64,000 nucleotides of DNA from Actinocatenispora rupis (GCF_016861975.1 NZ_BOMB01000010.1:310001-374000); one strand, 5' to 3'; counted from the first letter of the stretch, positions 1 to 9,956 are shown. Translations and numbers: made by a program. The notes: generated by a model from the sequence alone, not told the origin.

Positions 1-265
1 CGCCTCACTTGGCTGGCGGTCCGCCGGGGGAGTCCGTCCGACAGCGGACGCGAATCGTCAGGTACGTGCGGGCAGGAAGGGATCTCCTCGTGGTACTGCC
101 CGCGTGCGTGGGTTGCGTGCTGTGCGAGCGATATGCCAGACACGCTCACACCCACCCGAATCCACGGCAAGCCGTGCAGCGGTAACGATTCAGTAACGTG
201 ATCGTCATTCACGGATGTGAACGCAGGTGGGGTCGGGTCGTCCCGTCGGCGCGCGCCGGGGTGGG
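1..265. other. Non-coding left edge
   Basis: No credible coding region is seen here. A 6-bp stem (cgtccg at 35-40 with cggacg at 45-50) could be a weak terminator for a gene outside the window. Bases 160-225 are less GC-rich than their surroundings and may be regulatory, but no promoter boxes are clear. The uronate dehydrogenase on the minus strand ends at 266. Confidence 0.4.
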
Positions 266-1054
266 TCAGTTCGGCTCGCCGAGGGGCGCGGTCGCGAACC
301 CGCCCCCGACGTACGGCACGTCGTCGTCACCCGCCGCCCGCACCGCGTCGGCGTACGCCTCGGAGTCGTCCTGCGGCCGGTAGCCGAGCGCCTCGGCGGC
401 GTCCAGCGGCAGGTACCGGCGGGTGTTCGCGGACACGCCCCACACCACCCGGTACCCGGGGTGCTCGGCGGCCAGGCACGCCTCCATCAGCCGGGCGCAG
501 TCGTCCGGCGACAGCCACATCGCCAGCGTGCGTACCGACACCGGACGCGGGAAGCAGAACCCGATCCGTACGCAGACGACGTCCAGTCCGAAGCGCGAGT
601 GGTACAGGCTGCCCAGCGCCTCCATCGCCGCCTTGCCGACCCCGTAGTACGTGTCGGGGCGCGGGGGCGAGTCGGCCGGCATGCCGGTCGCCTCGCGGAT
701 CGTCCGGAACCCCGCGACGTGGTTGCTCGACGCCAGCACCACCCGCGGTACGCCGGCGCACCGCGCGGCCTCCAGCACCGTACGGGTGCCGTCGATGTTC
801 GTGGCGAGCACGTCCGCCCACGCGGCCTCCCGGCTCAGCCCGCCGAGATGGATGACCGCGTCGACGTCCCGGCACGCCGCGGTCGTCGCCGCCAGGTCGG
901 TCACCGAGCCGGTCACCAGCTCGACCCCGTCGCCCGGCTCCTGGTCGGCCAGGTCCATCAGCCGCAGCACCCGGCCGTCCCGCCGCAGCCGCGGCCGCAG
1001 CTCGCGCCCGACCGCACCGGCCGCCCCCGTCACCAGCACCCGTTGTACGCCCAC
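266..1054 (-). CDS. udh: Uronate dehydrogenase-like NAD-dependent epimerase/dehydratase family protein
   Basis: This 262-residue short-chain dehydrogenase begins with a Rossmann glycine motif (VTGAAGAVG, about residues 8-16). It carries the catalytic YxxxK (YYGVGK, about residues 136-141) and an upstream ASSNHV serine motif typical of uronate dehydrogenases. Members oxidise D-galacturonate or D-glucuronate to the aldarolactone with NAD+. The C-terminal half keeps the family-like CVRIGFCFPRP segment. It lies 125 bp downstream of the IclR gene on the same strand. An L-talarate/galactarate dehydratase is divergent from that regulator, which supports an oxidative hexuronate pathway. A plain sugar epimerase is the alternative, but the neighbours favour uronate oxidation. 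Confidence 0.8.
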   Translation of the reverse strand: MGVQRVLVTGAAGAVGRELRPRLRRDGRVLRLMDLADQEPGDGVELVTGSVTDLAATTAACRDVDAVIHLGGLSREAAWADVLATNIDGTRTVLEAARCAGVPRVVLASSNHVAGFRTIREATGMPADSPPRPDTYYGVGKAAMEALGSLYHSRFGLDVVCVRIGFCFPRPVSVRTLAMWLSPDDCARLMEACLAAEHPGYRVVWGVSANTRRYLPLDAAEALGYRPQDDSEAYADAVRAAGDDDVPYVGGGFATAPLGEPN

Positions 1055-1097
1055 GTTCGTCCTCCCGGCTCGTCGTCCCCGCGGTGTGGTACCGCGT

Positions 1098-1122
1098 GGA
1101 TCCCCGTGGTGTCAACGCATCC
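1098..1122. repeat. Dispersed palindrome copy, intergenic
   Basis: The left arm is ggatccccgtg and the right arm caacgcatcc, separated by four bases. It lies between the uronate dehydrogenase and IclR genes. A second degenerate piece (gcggatccggtgccgcg) follows at about 1135 and also occurs in the 10.2-kb intergenic region. It is an imperfect member of the family described in the findings. Confidence 0.45.
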
Positions 1123-1179
1123 GCGCCGTTACCCGCGGATCCGGTGCCGCGTCCCGGGGGCCGCGTCCCGCGTACTGGG

Positions 1180-1953
1180 TCAGCGGATGCCGGCGCGGCG
1201 CAGCCGGGCGGCGAGGTCGGCGGCGGCGTCCCGGAGCAGTACGCCGACCCGGTGCGTCTCGTCGTCGTCGACCGCGTCGGCGGGCAGCGAGCAGCTCATC
1301 GCGTCCGTCGCCGGGATCCGGTACGCGACGGCCGCCGCGGCGCAGGCGATCCCCGGCGTGCCCTCCTCGCGCTCCACCGCGTACCCCCGCTCGCGGGTGG
1401 CGGCCAGCTCGGCACGCAGCGCGGCCGGATCGGTGACGGTACGCGGGGTCCGTGCGGTCAGTACGGTCGGGAGCAGGGCCGTCACCTCGTCGTCGGTCAG
1501 CTCGGCCAGCAGCGCCTTGCCCAGCGCGGTCGCGTGCGCCGGCAGCGTGCGGCCGACCCGCGAGACGAGCACTGCGGCCTGCCGCGACGCCCGCGTCTCC
1601 AGGTACACCACCTGCGTACCGTCGCGCCGGGCGTAGTGCGCGGTGTACCCGGTGGCGTCGCGGACGTGTTCCAGCGCCTCCGTGGCGTACCGGACGGCGG
1701 GGTCGCGGTCGAGGTACGCGGTGCCGCAGATGAGCGCGCGTACGCCGAGCCGGAACCGGGTGCCCGAGGCGTCGGTCGTCACCCAGCCGGTGTCGGCCAG
1801 GGTGCGCAGCAGGCCGTGCAGGCTGGACCGCGGAAAGCCGGTACGTTCGCGCAGGTCGGCCAGCGACAGCCAGGCGTCGTCCGCCGCGAACGCCTCCAGC
1901 AGCGCGATCGTGCGTCGCGCCGACTTGACCCCGTTCGCGGGCTCGTCCGCCAT
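1180..1953 (-). CDS. IclR family transcriptional regulator
   Basis: This 257-residue protein has the IclR layout. An N-terminal winged helix (about residues 10-70; [21 protein letters not shown] then [13 protein letters not shown]) is followed by an effector domain with [39 protein letters not shown] and GIACAAAAV blocks. It probably controls both the downstream uronate dehydrogenase and the divergent dehydratase, with a sugar acid as ligand. That role is inferred from position. The 137-bp divergent gap to the dehydratase is the obvious operator site. Confidence 0.88.
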   Translation of the reverse strand: MADEPANGVKSARRTIALLEAFAADDAWLSLADLRERTGFPRSSLHGLLRTLADTGWVTTDASGTRFRLGVRALICGTAYLDRDPAVRYATEALEHVRDATGYTAHYARRDGTQVVYLETRASRQAAVLVSRVGRTLPAHATALGKALLAELTDDEVTALLPTVLTARTPRTVTDPAALRAELAATRERGYAVEREEGTPGIACAAAAVAYRIPATDAMSCSLPADAVDDDETHRVGVLLRDAAADLAARLRRAGIR

Positions 1954-2090
1954 GCCGCTCCCTCCACCACCGTCGCGCCGGCCGCCACGTCCCGGCGCGG
2001 TCGGACCACGACGCGTGGCAGGTTCCGGGACCGACCCTAACCGCCGCCGAGGGTGTACTCCTGGAAGCCCCGTACCACCAGGAGGTGGCC
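1954..2090. promoter_or_regulatory. Divergent promoter region with candidate IclR operator
   Basis: The gap separates the IclR gene from the divergent dehydratase. An imperfect palindrome, ggttccgggacc (2021-2032, 10 of 12 positions symmetric), is a candidate regulator site. A perfect AGGAGG at 2080-2085 is the ribosome binding site for the dehydratase. It overlaps a potential GTG at 2085 and so decides in favour of the ATG at 2091. Confidence 0.4.
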
Positions 2091-3212
2091 ATGTCCGACA
2101 CGATCGACCGGATCCGACTCAGCCTGGTCCGGGTGCCGCTGCCCGTACCGGTGAGCGACGCGAAGGTGCTGACCGGCCGGCAGCGCCCGATGACCGAGGT
2201 CGCCGTGCTGCTCGCCGAGGTGGGGACCGCGGAGGGCCGGACCGGGCTCGGTTTCGGGTACGCCAAGCGGGCCGGCGGGGACGGCCAGTTCGCGCACGCC
2301 CGCGAGATCGCCCCGGTACTGCTCGGCACCGACCCGAGCGACACCGGCCGGCGCTGGACCGAACTGGCCTGGGCGGGCGCCACGGTCGGCCGGTCCGGGC
2401 TGGCCGCGCAGGCGATCGCGCCGCTCGACATCGCGCTGTGGGACCTGAAGGCACGGCGCGCCGGGCTGCCGCTGGCGAAGCTGCTCGGCGCGTACCGGGA
2501 GTCGGTGCGTTGCTACAACACATCGGGCGGGTTCCTGCACGAGCCGGTCGAGGCGGTGTGCGCGAACGCGTCGGCAGCGCTGGCCGCCGGCATCGGCGGC
2601 GTGAAGGTGAAGGTCGGCCAGCCGGACACCGCGGCCGACCTGCGCCGGGTCGCCGTCGTACGCGAGCATCTGGGTGCGGGCGTGCCGTTGATGGTCGACG
2701 CGAACCAGCAGTGGGACCGGCCGACGGCGCGGCGGATGGGGCGGGCGCTGGAGGAGTTCGGGCTGGAGTGGATCGAGGAGCCGCTCGACGCGTACGACAC
2801 GGCCGGGCACGCGGCGCTCGCCGCCGCCCTGGACACGCCGGTCGCCAGCGGCGAGATGCTGGCCGGCGCGGCCGAGCACGCCGCGCTGATCGAGTACGAC
2901 GCGGTCGACGTGGTGCAGCCGGACGCGGCGCGGATCGGCGGCGTGACACCGTTCCTGACCGTGGCGACGCTCGCGCACCACCGGCACCTGCGGCTCGCCC
3001 CGCACTTCGCGATGGAGATCCACCTGCACCTGGCCGCGGCGTACCCGACGGAGCCGTGGGTGGAGCACTTCGAGTGGCTGGAGCCGCTGTTCGCCGAGCG
3101 CATCGAGATCGCGGACGGCCGGATGGCGGTGCCGACCCGGCCCGGGCTGGGGCTGACCCCGACCGACCAGGCCCGTGCCTGGACGGTCGCCACCGCGGAG
3201 TTCACCGCCTGA
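2091..3212 (+). CDS. L-talarate/galactarate dehydratase (enolase superfamily)
   Basis: This is a 373-residue member of the mandelate racemase/enolase superfamily. The KxK motif (GVKVKVGQ), [15 protein letters not shown], the metal-binding ASGE, and [12 protein letters not shown] with the catalytic His are all visible. The [10 protein letters not shown] block closely resembles bacterial L-talarate/galactarate dehydratases as I remember them. The enzyme should dehydrate galactarate or L-talarate to a keto-deoxy aldarate, following uronate dehydrogenase in the pathway. The start at ATG 2091 is fixed by AGGAGG five bases upstream. No aldarate transporter or downstream aldolase is visible in the window. 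Confidence 0.85.
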   Translation: MSDTIDRIRLSLVRVPLPVPVSDAKVLTGRQRPMTEVAVLLAEVGTAEGRTGLGFGYAKRAGGDGQFAHAREIAPVLLGTDPSDTGRRWTELAWAGATVGRSGLAAQAIAPLDIALWDLKARRAGLPLAKLLGAYRESVRCYNTSGGFLHEPVEAVCANASAALAAGIGGVKVKVGQPDTAADLRRVAVVREHLGAGVPLMVDANQQWDRPTARRMGRALEEFGLEWIEEPLDAYDTAGHAALAAALDTPVASGEMLAGAAEHAALIEYDAVDVVQPDAARIGGVTPFLTVATLAHHRHLRLAPHFAMEIHLHLAAAYPTEPWVEHFEWLEPLFAERIEIADGRMAVPTRPGLGLTPTDQARAWTVATAEFTA

Positions 3213-3280
3213 CCGCGGGCCCGTCGTACCCCGGCCGTAGGATTCTCGGCCGGTGTGTCCGGGGTACGGAGGGGGAGCGC

Positions 3281-5242
3281 ATGGCGTCGACGGAGACGGC
3301 CGAGGCGGAGGCGCAGGCGGCGCCCGGCCGCGGGCGCCGGTTCCGGGACTGGCTGCTCGCCGACCAGGGGTCCGGCGAGCATCCCGGCGCGCACGGCGCG
3401 GCGCCCGTCGAGCACCAGCGCCCCTGGTGGCGCGTCATGTGCCTGACCGGCCTCGACTACTTCTCGACCCTCGGGTACCAGCCGGGCATCGCGGCGCTCG
3501 CCGCCGGCGTGCTGTCCCCGGTCGCCACCCTCGTCCTGCTCGCGGTGACCCTGCTCGGCGCGCTCCCGGTGTACCGCCGGGTCGCCCGCGACAGCCCGAA
3601 CGGGCAGGGCTCGATCGCCATGCTGGAGCGGATCCTGCCGCGCTGGGCGGGCAAGCTGTTCGTCCTGGTACTGCTGGGTTTCGCGGCCACCGACTTCATC
3701 ATCACGATGACCCTGTCGGCCGCCGACGCGAGCGCGCACGTGCTGGAGAACCCGCTGGTACCGAAGGACTGGGCGGGCAGCCAGATGGTCGTCACCCTGG
3801 TCCTGCTCGCGCTGCTCGGCGCGGTGTTCCTGAAGGGGTTCCGGGAGGCGATCGGCATCGCCGTCGTCCTGGTCGGCGCGTACCTGGCGCTCAACGTGGT
3901 CGTCGTGTCGGTCTCCGCGGCGCACGTGCTGGAGCACCCGGACCTGGTGGCGAACTGGAAGGCGCTGCTCGTCACGCAGCATCCCGATCCGCTCGCGATG
4001 GTGGGCATCGCGCTGCTGGTGTTCCCGAAGCTGGCGCTGGGCATGTCCGGCTTCGAGACCGGTGTCGCGGTGATGCCGCTGATCAAGCCCGACCGCAAGC
4101 ATCCCGACCCGGTCGGCGGCCGCGTCGTCGGCGCCCGCCGGCTGCTGACCACCGCCGCGCTGATCATGAGCGCGTTCCTGCTCACGTCCAGCTTCGCCAC
4201 CACGGTGCTCATCCCCGCGAAGGAGTTCGAGCCGGGCGGCAGCGCGAACGGCCGGGCGCTGGCGTTCCTGGCCCACGAGTACCTGGGTGCCGGCTTCGGC
4301 ACCGTGTACGACGCGAGCACGGTGCTGATCCTCTGGTTCGCCGGCGCCTCGGCGATGGCCGGGCTGCTCAACCTGGTGCCGCGCTTCCTCCCGCGGTACG
4401 GCATGGCGCCGGACTGGGCGCGCACCGTCCGCCCGCTCGTCCTGGTGTTCACGGCGGTCGCGTTCCTCGTCACGTGGGTGTTCGACGCCAGCGTCGACAA
4501 GCAGGGCGGGGCGTACGCGACGGGTGTGCTGGTGCTGATCTCGTCGGCCGCGGTGGCCGTCACGCTGTCCGCGTGGCGGCGCCGGCAGCGCGCGCTGACC
4601 GTCGGGTTCGCCGTCGTCACCGCCGTCTTCCTGTACACGACGGTGGCGAACGTGATCGAGCGGCCGGACGGCGTGAAGATCGCGTCGCTGTTCATCGCCG
4701 GCATCATCGTCACGTCCGTGGTGTCGCGGATCCACCGGTCCACCGAGCTGCGCGTCACCGCCGTACGGCTGGACCCGACGGCGGAGCGGTTCCTCGCCGA
4801 CGAGGCGCGCGGTGTCGTCCGCATCATCGCCAACGAGCCGGACGACCGCAGCGAGCGGGAGTACCGGGAGAAGGAGGCGGAGGAGCGCGCGCACAGCCAC
4901 ATCCCGGCCGCCGACCCGGTGCTGTTCCTGGAGGTCACGGTGCACGACCCGTCCGAGTTCGCGGAGGACCTGGTCGTCACCGGCGAGCAGCGCTTCGGCT
5001 ACCGGATCCTGCGGGTACGCGCGGCGTCGGTGGCCAACGCGATCGCCGCCGTCCTGCTGCACATCCGCGAGACCACCGGCACCGCACCCCACGTGTACTT
5101 CGCGTGGACCGAGGGCAACCCGATGGTGTTCCTGCTGCGGTACCTGTTCTTCGGCGACGGCGAGATCGCGCCACTGACCCGCGAGGTACTCCGCCAGGCC
5201 GAGCCGGACCGGTCCCGCCGCCCTGCCGTACACGTCGGCTGA
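3281..5242 (+). CDS. APC superfamily permease with long cytosolic tail
   Basis: This 653-residue integral membrane protein starts at an ATG preceded by a GGAGGGGGAG-like site. A hydrophilic N-terminus (about 60 residues) is followed by about a dozen hydrophobic segments beginning [15 protein letters not shown]. The final 170 residues or so are soluble (from about [10 protein letters not shown]). Its length and DYFSTLGY start match a group of large actinobacterial APC-type permeases. Substrate cannot be read from the sequence; amino acids or K+ are possibilities. The stop lies four bases from the convergent sigma-factor gene. Confidence 0.75.
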   Translation: MASTETAEAEAQAAPGRGRRFRDWLLADQGSGEHPGAHGAAPVEHQRPWWRVMCLTGLDYFSTLGYQPGIAALAAGVLSPVATLVLLAVTLLGALPVYRRVARDSPNGQGSIAMLERILPRWAGKLFVLVLLGFAATDFIITMTLSAADASAHVLENPLVPKDWAGSQMVVTLVLLALLGAVFLKGFREAIGIAVVLVGAYLALNVVVVSVSAAHVLEHPDLVANWKALLVTQHPDPLAMVGIALLVFPKLALGMSGFETGVAVMPLIKPDRKHPDPVGGRVVGARRLLTTAALIMSAFLLTSSFATTVLIPAKEFEPGGSANGRALAFLAHEYLGAGFGTVYDASTVLILWFAGASAMAGLLNLVPRFLPRYGMAPDWARTVRPLVLVFTAVAFLVTWVFDASVDKQGGAYATGVLVLISSAAVAVTLSAWRRRQRALTVGFAVVTAVFLYTTVANVIERPDGVKIASLFIAGIIVTSVVSRIHRSTELRVTAVRLDPTAERFLADEARGVVRIIANEPDDRSEREYREKEAEERAHSHIPAADPVLFLEVTVHDPSEFAEDLVVTGEQRFGYRILRVRAASVANAIAAVLLHIRETTGTAPHVYFAWTEGNPMVFLLRYLFFGDGEIAPLTREVLRQAEPDRSRRPAVHVG

Positions 5243-5246
5243 GACG

Positions 5247-5816
5247 TCACACGATGTCGGTGTGCTCCGCGGCCGTGGCGTCGAGCAGGTCGGTGCGGGC
5301 GCGGGCGACCCGGGACCGGATCGTGCCGACCGGGCAGCCGCACACCGCGGCGGCCTCCGCGTAGTCGAGCCCGAGCACCTGGGTGAGCACCAGCGCCTGC
5401 CGGCGGTCGTCGTCGAGCCGGCCGAGCAGTTCGTTCAGCGCGACGACGTCCTCGAATCCGGCGGCCCCGTCGTACCGCCGGGCCTGTCGGGCGTCGGCGG
5501 CCTCGGCCCAGTCGGCGGCGGACAGCCGGGGCCGGCGGCCGGCGGCGCGGATGTGGTCGACGACCACCCGGCGCGCGATCGTCAGCAGCCAGGTCCGCGC
5601 GCTGGACCGCCCGGCGAAGCCGGACAGGCCGGACAGCGCCCGCAGGTACGTCTCCTGGGTGAGATCGTCCGCCTGGTGCACGTCCGTCAGGTACGCCAGG
5701 AAGCCCCAGACGTCCCGCTCGGTGGCGCGGACGAACTCCTCCGCCGCCGCCCGGTCGCCGGCGCCGGCCGCCAGCGCGAGTGCCGTGGTACGCCGGTCGT
5801 CGCGGTGGGCTGTCAC
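5247..5816 (-). CDS. ECF RNA polymerase sigma factor
   Basis: This 189-residue protein has sigma region 2 ([46 protein letters not shown]) and region 4 with a helix-turn-helix ([19 protein letters not shown]). Such factors redirect RNA polymerase to stress regulons. The divergent neighbour encodes a zf-HC2 membrane protein, the usual partner that holds an ECF factor inactive. The start is GTG (GTGACAGCC). Divergent orientation of the pair is less common than the co-directional arrangement. Confidence 0.9.
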   Translation of the reverse strand: MTAHRDDRRTTALALAAGAGDRAAAEEFVRATERDVWGFLAYLTDVHQADDLTQETYLRALSGLSGFAGRSSARTWLLTIARRVVVDHIRAAGRRPRLSAADWAEAADARQARRYDGAAGFEDVVALNELLGRLDDDRRQALVLTQVLGLDYAEAAAVCGCPVGTIRSRVARARTDLLDATAAEHTDIV

Positions 5817-5877
5817 GCCGCACAGGTTAGGCCAGCCGGCCGGGAACTCCCACGCCGGGTACGACGACCCTGTTCAC

Positions 5878-6594
5878 GTGGAATGCGAGACGTGCAGGGA
5901 GTCGCTGTCCGCGCGGCTCGACGGGGAGGCCGGGCCCGATCCGGCGGTGGACGCGCACCTGGCCGGCTGCGCGGCGTGCCGGGACTGGTCGGAGCGGGCC
6001 GTGGCGCTCACCCGCCGGCTCCGCGTACGCCCGGTGCCGCCCGCGCCGGACCTGACCGACCGGATCATGGCCGCGGCACCACCACCCGCGCCGCCCCGCG
6101 GTACCGGCTGGCGGGTGGCGCTGGCGGTGGTGGCGCTCGCCCAGCTCGGCCTCGGCGTCGGGCAGCTGTTCGGCTGGCACGCCGGCTCGCCGGTGATGCC
6201 GGCCGCGATGGAGAGCCACCTGTTCAACGAGAGCACCGCGTGGAACGTCGCGCTGGCGTTCGGGCTCGGCTGGGTCGCGTGGCGCGGCGCCGCCGGCGGC
6301 CTGCTGCCGGTCTTCGGCGGGTTCCTCGTCCTCGTCGGCGCGTACTCCGCGCACGATCTCGTGTCCGGCACCGCCACCGCCGCCCGCGTGCTCACCCACG
6401 GACTGCTGCTGCTCGGGTTCGTCCTCATGCTCGTCGTGGACCGCCGCGGCCGGCCGCGCACCGGCCCGGTCACCGCCATGCCCGACGACCTTCCGTCCCC
6501 TGGTACGGCCGGCGAGGACTCGACGCCCGCCCCCGCGCGGCGCCACCGCCGGTACGCCCTGCGCCCGGTCGACCGCCGCCGCGACGCCGCCTGA
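5878..6594 (+). CDS. zf-HC2 domain membrane anti-sigma factor
   Basis: This 238-residue protein opens with a zinc-finger anti-sigma domain (ECETCRESLSARLDGE, then HLAGCAACRDW; the H-x3-C-x2-C core is intact). It continues with four hydrophobic segments, including GLLPVFGGFLVLVGAY and HGLLLLGFVLMLVV, and ends in a basic tail. The zinc domain should bind the divergently encoded ECF factor at the membrane. The start is GTG 5878. A GGAAC at 5843-5847 resembles an ECF -35 box, so self-regulation is possible, but no convincing -10 is seen. Confidence 0.8.
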   Translation: MECETCRESLSARLDGEAGPDPAVDAHLAGCAACRDWSERAVALTRRLRVRPVPPAPDLTDRIMAAAPPPAPPRGTGWRVALAVVALAQLGLGVGQLFGWHAGSPVMPAAMESHLFNESTAWNVALAFGLGWVAWRGAAGGLLPVFGGFLVLVGAYSAHDLVSGTATAARVLTHGLLLLGFVLMLVVDRRGRPRTGPVTAMPDDLPSPGTAGEDSTPAPARRHRRYALRPVDRRRDAA

Positions 6595-6818
6595 CCCACC
6601 GCGTCGCGACTCCGCGTGACCGGTGCGTGGGGTGGCCGACGGGACCGCGGCCCGGCGTACGTGCCGGAGCTGTCTCATCGTGTCCTCATCGTCCGGTGCC
6701 ATCGTGGGCGCCACGACGGCGGCACCGTTCCTCTTCAGCGGGTTCCCAGGTCCGGGACAGCAGGCTCTGGGCGACCGGGCGGACGGTGGACCCCGTCGAC
6801 GTACCGGGGGTGGCGCGG

Positions 6819-7196
6819 ATGAACACGAAGCGTGAGATGTGGCGGCTGCGGGCGGGCCGGCAGCGGCTGGGCCGTACGACGGTGTGGCTGGCCGCGGGCG
6901 CGGTGGCGGTGGCCGGAGGGTTGACCGGGGTGTTCGCCGCGACGCACCACGCGACCGGTGGGACGGCGGGCACGACGTCCACCGGTTCGGGTTCCAACTC
7001 GACCGGTACCGGTTCGTCCGGCGACGGCGCGAACGGGGCGGATTCGGGGCAGGGCAACGGTTCCGGGTCGAATTCGGGCCGGGACGACGGCCAGAGCCGG
7101 GACGACGGCCAGGGCGGGTCGCTGAGCCCGCCGAGCCAGGCGCCCCAGTCGTCCACCGGCGGCTCCGGTACGCAGACGCGGACGGGGTCGTCGTGA
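6819..7196 (+). CDS. Small membrane-anchored Ser/Gly-rich protein
   Basis: No family is recognised for this 125-residue protein. A basic N-terminus (MNTKREMWRLRAGRQRLGR) precedes one hydrophobic helix (about residues 22-41). The remaining 80 or so residues are Ser, Gly, Asn, Asp and Gln, so it is probably an extracytoplasmic disordered tail. It is the first gene of the redox operon, and its TGA overlaps the GTG of apbE. No FMN-binding domain or clear [ST]GAT flavinylation site is seen. A fragment at 7046-7067 (attcggggc then gggcaacggttcc) resembles half of the dispersed palindrome. Confidence 0.6.
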   Translation: MNTKREMWRLRAGRQRLGRTTVWLAAGAVAVAGGLTGVFAATHHATGGTAGTTSTGSGSNSTGTGSSGDGANGADSGQGNGSGSNSGRDDGQSRDDGQGGSLSPPSQAPQSSTGGSGTQTRTGSS

Positions 7197-8089
7197 TCGC
7201 CCCCGCCGTACGGTTCCCGCTGTGGGGCGGCACGGTGGACGTGGCGGTGACGGACGCGGCGGCGCTGCCGGACGCGGAGCGTACGGCGCGGTCGGTGCTG
7301 GCGGCGGTGGACCGGGCGTGCAGCCGGTTCCGGCCGGACTCGGAGCTGGCGCGGGTGGAACGCTCGGGCGCCCGGCAGCCGGTCGGCGCGGTACTCGCCG
7401 CCCTGGTGGACGCGGCGCTGCGGATCGCCGAGGTGACCGGCGGGCTGGTGGATCCCACGGTGTCGGTCGCCGCACTCGGGTACGACCGGGACATCGCGGC
7501 GCTGCCGGCGGACCTGCCCCACCGCCCCGTCGTACGCCCGGCGCCGGGCTGGGGTCGGGTGGAGTGGTGGCCGGCGCGGCGGATGCTGCGGGTGCCGCCG
7601 GGAGTACGGCTGGATCTGGGTGCGACGGCGAAGGCGTGGGCGGCGGACCGGGCCGCGGACACGATCGCCGCGCGGTACGCGGTGGGTGCGCTGGTGTCGG
7701 TGGCGGGTGACGTCGCGATGGCGGGGCCGGCGCCGGACGGCGGCTGGCGGGTCGGCGTGGGCGACGACCACGAACGGCCCGCGCCCGGCGACCCGGTCGT
7801 GACGGTCGGCGGCGGCGGGCTCGCCACCTCCGGCACGGCCCGGCGTACGTGGCGGCGCGGTGGTGCGGTCGTGCACCACATCGTCGACCCGCGTACCGGG
7901 TGGTCGGCGGGGCCGGTGTGGCGGACGGTGAGTGTCGCCGCGGGCCGGTGCGTGGACGCCAACGCGGCGAGTACGGCGGCGGTGGTCCGGGGTGCGGACG
8001 CGCCGGACTGGTTGACGGGCGCGCGGTTGCCGGCCCGGCTGGTCGCCGTCGACGGCACCGTCCGCACGGTCGCGGGATGGCCGTCGTGA
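7193..8089 (+). CDS. apbE: FAD:protein FMN transferase (ApbE family)
   Basis: ApbE enzymes attach FMN covalently to Thr or Ser of extracytoplasmic redox proteins. This 298-residue copy shows the family blocks FRPDSELARVE, GLVDPTVSVAALGYDRD, LDLGATAKAWAADRA, LATSGTARRTW and HHIVDPRTG. GTG 7193 overlaps the upstream TGA in a GTGA, which decides the start. No lipoprotein signal is seen. No obvious FMN-acceptor protein lies in the operon, so the substrate is either elsewhere or an unrecognised neighbour. Confidence 0.9.
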   Translation: MIAPAVRFPLWGGTVDVAVTDAAALPDAERTARSVLAAVDRACSRFRPDSELARVERSGARQPVGAVLAALVDAALRIAEVTGGLVDPTVSVAALGYDRDIAALPADLPHRPVVRPAPGWGRVEWWPARRMLRVPPGVRLDLGATAKAWAADRAADTIAARYAVGALVSVAGDVAMAGPAPDGGWRVGVGDDHERPAPGDPVVTVGGGGLATSGTARRTWRRGGAVVHHIVDPRTGWSAGPVWRTVSVAAGRCVDANAASTAAVVRGADAPDWLTGARLPARLVAVDGTVRTVAGWPS

Positions 8090-8706
8090 CCGCCCTCTGG
8101 TACTTCGCGCGCGGCACCGGCGTGGTCTCGTTGCTGCTGCTGACCGGCACGATGCTGCTGGGTCTGCTCGGCCCGCTGCGGGTGTCGTCGGACGGCTGGC
8201 CGCGGTTCGTCCTCGGCGGCCTGCACCGCAACCTGTCGCTGCTCGTGGTCGCGTTCCTCGGGATCCACGTCGCGAGCAGCGTCGTCGACACGTACGCGGG
8301 GATCGGGTGGCTGGACGCGGTCGTGCCGTTCGGTTCGGTGTACCGGCCGGTCTGGTTGGGGCTGGGGGCGGTGGCGTTCGACCTGCTGCTGGCACTGGTC
8401 GTGACGAGCCTGCTGCGCCGCCGGATCGGGCACCGCCCGTGGCGCGTCCTGCACTGGCTCGCGTACGCCTGCTGGCCGGTCGCGGTGGTGCACGCGTGGG
8501 GTACGGGCACGGACGCCGGGCACGGCTGGGTGTTCCTCCTGACGCTGGTGTGCGTCGCCGCCGTGGCGGTGGCGGTGGCGGTCCGCGCCGTACTCGGCCC
8601 GCGCCGCCGCGCCCGCGCCGAACGCCCGGATCCCGTTGGTACGACAGCGAACCGGCCCGTCGCGTACCCGCGCGGGGTGGCGGGTCGCCGGGGGGCCGCG
8701 TCGTGA
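8077..8706 (+). CDS. Ferric reductase-like transmembrane protein
   Basis: This protein of about 209 residues has five to six hydrophobic helices. Histidines sit in membrane-proximal positions (GLHRNLSLLVVAFLGIHVASS, RPWRVLHWLAYACW, AVVHAWGTG), as expected for heme ligation in the ferric-reductase-like/YedZ fold. It probably carries electrons across the membrane in this redox operon. The ATG at 8077 is used here. A GTG at 8086 overlapping the apbE stop (GTGA) is an equally plausible start and matches the other junctions. A dispersed palindrome lies in its C-terminal coding region. Confidence 0.78.
   Translation: MAVVTALWYFARGTGVVSLLLLTGTMLLGLLGPLRVSSDGWPRFVLGGLHRNLSLLVVAFLGIHVASSVVDTYAGIGWLDAVVPFGSVYRPVWLGLGAVAFDLLLALVVTSLLRRRIGHRPWRVLHWLAYACWPVAVVHAWGTGTDAGHGWVFLLTLVCVAAVAVAVAVRAVLGPRRRARAERPDPVGTTANRPVAYPRGVAGRRGAAS
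8628..8653. repeat. Dispersed palindrome copy inside ferric-reductase-like gene
   Basis: The arms are ggatcccgttg and cgacagcgaacc around a GTAC centre. It encodes DPVGTTAN in the hydrophilic tail, in the same reading frame as the other coding copies. Confidence 0.5.
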
Positions 8707-9956
8707 CCTGCGCGGAACCGCTCAACGACACGGGACGGCTGCTCTCCGGGGCGGCGCCGGGCCTCGCCGCGCACCGCGCCCGGTACGGTCCGGCGCCGGT
8801 GCTCGGCGGCCCCGGCGAGCTGGTGGCGCTGGTGACCGCGGCCGGGCTGCGCGGGCGCGGCGGGTCCGGGTTCCCGACCGCGCGCAAGATCGCCGCGGTG
8901 GCGGCGGCGTCCCGGCGGCCGGTCGTGGTGGTCAACGCGTGCGAGTCCGAACCGGCCAGCGCCAAGGACGCCACGCTGCTGCGCCACGCCCCCCGCCTGG
9001 TACTCGACGGCGCGCTGGTGGCCGCGCGGGCGCTCGGCGCCGACACGGTCGTCCTGTGCGTGCACCGCGGTACGCCGCTCGTCGGGTGGCTGCGCGCCGA
9101 GGTGGCCGCGCGTACCGGGGACGGGGTGGCGTGGCAGGTCGCCGAGGTGCCCCGGCGGTACGTGGCGAGCGAGGCGTCGGCGCTGACCCGCTTCCTCACC
9201 ACCGGCGAGGCCCGGCCGGCGGCGAAACCGCCCCGACCGGAGCGCCGCGGCGTACGGCGCCGGCCCACGCTGGTCGACAACGCCGAGACGCTGGCACATC
9301 TCGCCCTGATCGCCCGGTACGGGCCCGGCTGGTACCGGTCGGTCGGCACGGCCGGCGATCCCGGTACGACGCTCGTCACGGTGGGCGGCGCCGTCGCCCG
9401 CCCCGGCGTGTACGAGATCGCGCTGGGCACGCCGGTCGGCGCCGTCCTCGCCCGCGCCGGCGGGCCCACGGCGGAGCTGTCCGCCACCCTCGTCGGCGGG
9501 TACGCGGGGACCTGGGTGACCGATCCCGGCACCCCGCTCACCCACGACCCCGCCGGCCGGTACGGCGCGACCGTCGGCGCCGGGGTCCTCGTCGCGCTGC
9601 CCGCCGCCGCGTGCGGGATCGCCGAGACCGCAAGGATTCTCGGGTACCTGGCGGACGAGTCGGCCGGGCAGTGCGGCCCGTGCGCGTTCGGCCTGCCGGC
9701 CGTCGCCGACGACCTCGCCCGGCTGGCCGCCGGCCGCCCCGACCCCGACCTCCACGACCGCCTGGTACGCCGGGTCGGCGTGATCGCCGGCCGCGGCGCC
9801 TGCGCGCACCCGACCGGCGCGGTACGCCTCGCCGGGTCGGTCCGCCACGCCTTCGCCGCGGACGTCCGGGCGCACCTGTCCGGCCGCCCCTGCCGACCGC
9901 ACCCGCCGGTACTCCCGCTGCCGGCGCCGCACGAACGGGACCGTACATGGCAGTGA
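8703..9956 (+). CDS. NuoF-like NADH dehydrogenase 51-kDa family flavo-iron-sulfur protein
   Basis: This 417-residue relative of NuoF/HoxF has GLRGRGGSGFPTARK (FMN/NADH-binding glycine loop), an SLBB-like middle segment and a C-terminal iron-sulfur region. Two canonical sites differ. The acidic NADH loop is NACESEPASAKD where NuoF has NADEGEPGTFKD. The cluster motif is ESAGQCGPC where NuoF has ESCGxCxPC, so the first cysteine is Ala. The later GACAHP cysteine is kept. It probably passes electrons between a soluble donor, the neighbouring ferredoxin and the membrane protein. GTG 8703 overlaps the previous stop. Confidence 0.8.
   Translation: MTCAEPLNDTGRLLSGAAPGLAAHRARYGPAPVLGGPGELVALVTAAGLRGRGGSGFPTARKIAAVAAASRRPVVVVNACESEPASAKDATLLRHAPRLVLDGALVAARALGADTVVLCVHRGTPLVGWLRAEVAARTGDGVAWQVAEVPRRYVASEASALTRFLTTGEARPAAKPPRPERRGVRRRPTLVDNAETLAHLALIARYGPGWYRSVGTAGDPGTTLVTVGGAVARPGVYEIALGTPVGAVLARAGGPTAELSATLVGGYAGTWVTDPGTPLTHDPAGRYGATVGAGVLVALPAAACGIAETARILGYLADESAGQCGPCAFGLPAVADDLARLAAGRPDPDLHDRLVRRVGVIAGRGACAHPTGAVRLAGSVRHAFAADVRAHLSGRPCRPHPPVLPLPAPHERDRTWQ

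Noticed and set aside
5843-5870. ECF promoter upstream of the anti-sigma gene
   Set aside because: GGAAC is present, but no convincing -10 at suitable spacing was found, so it is not listed as a separate feature.
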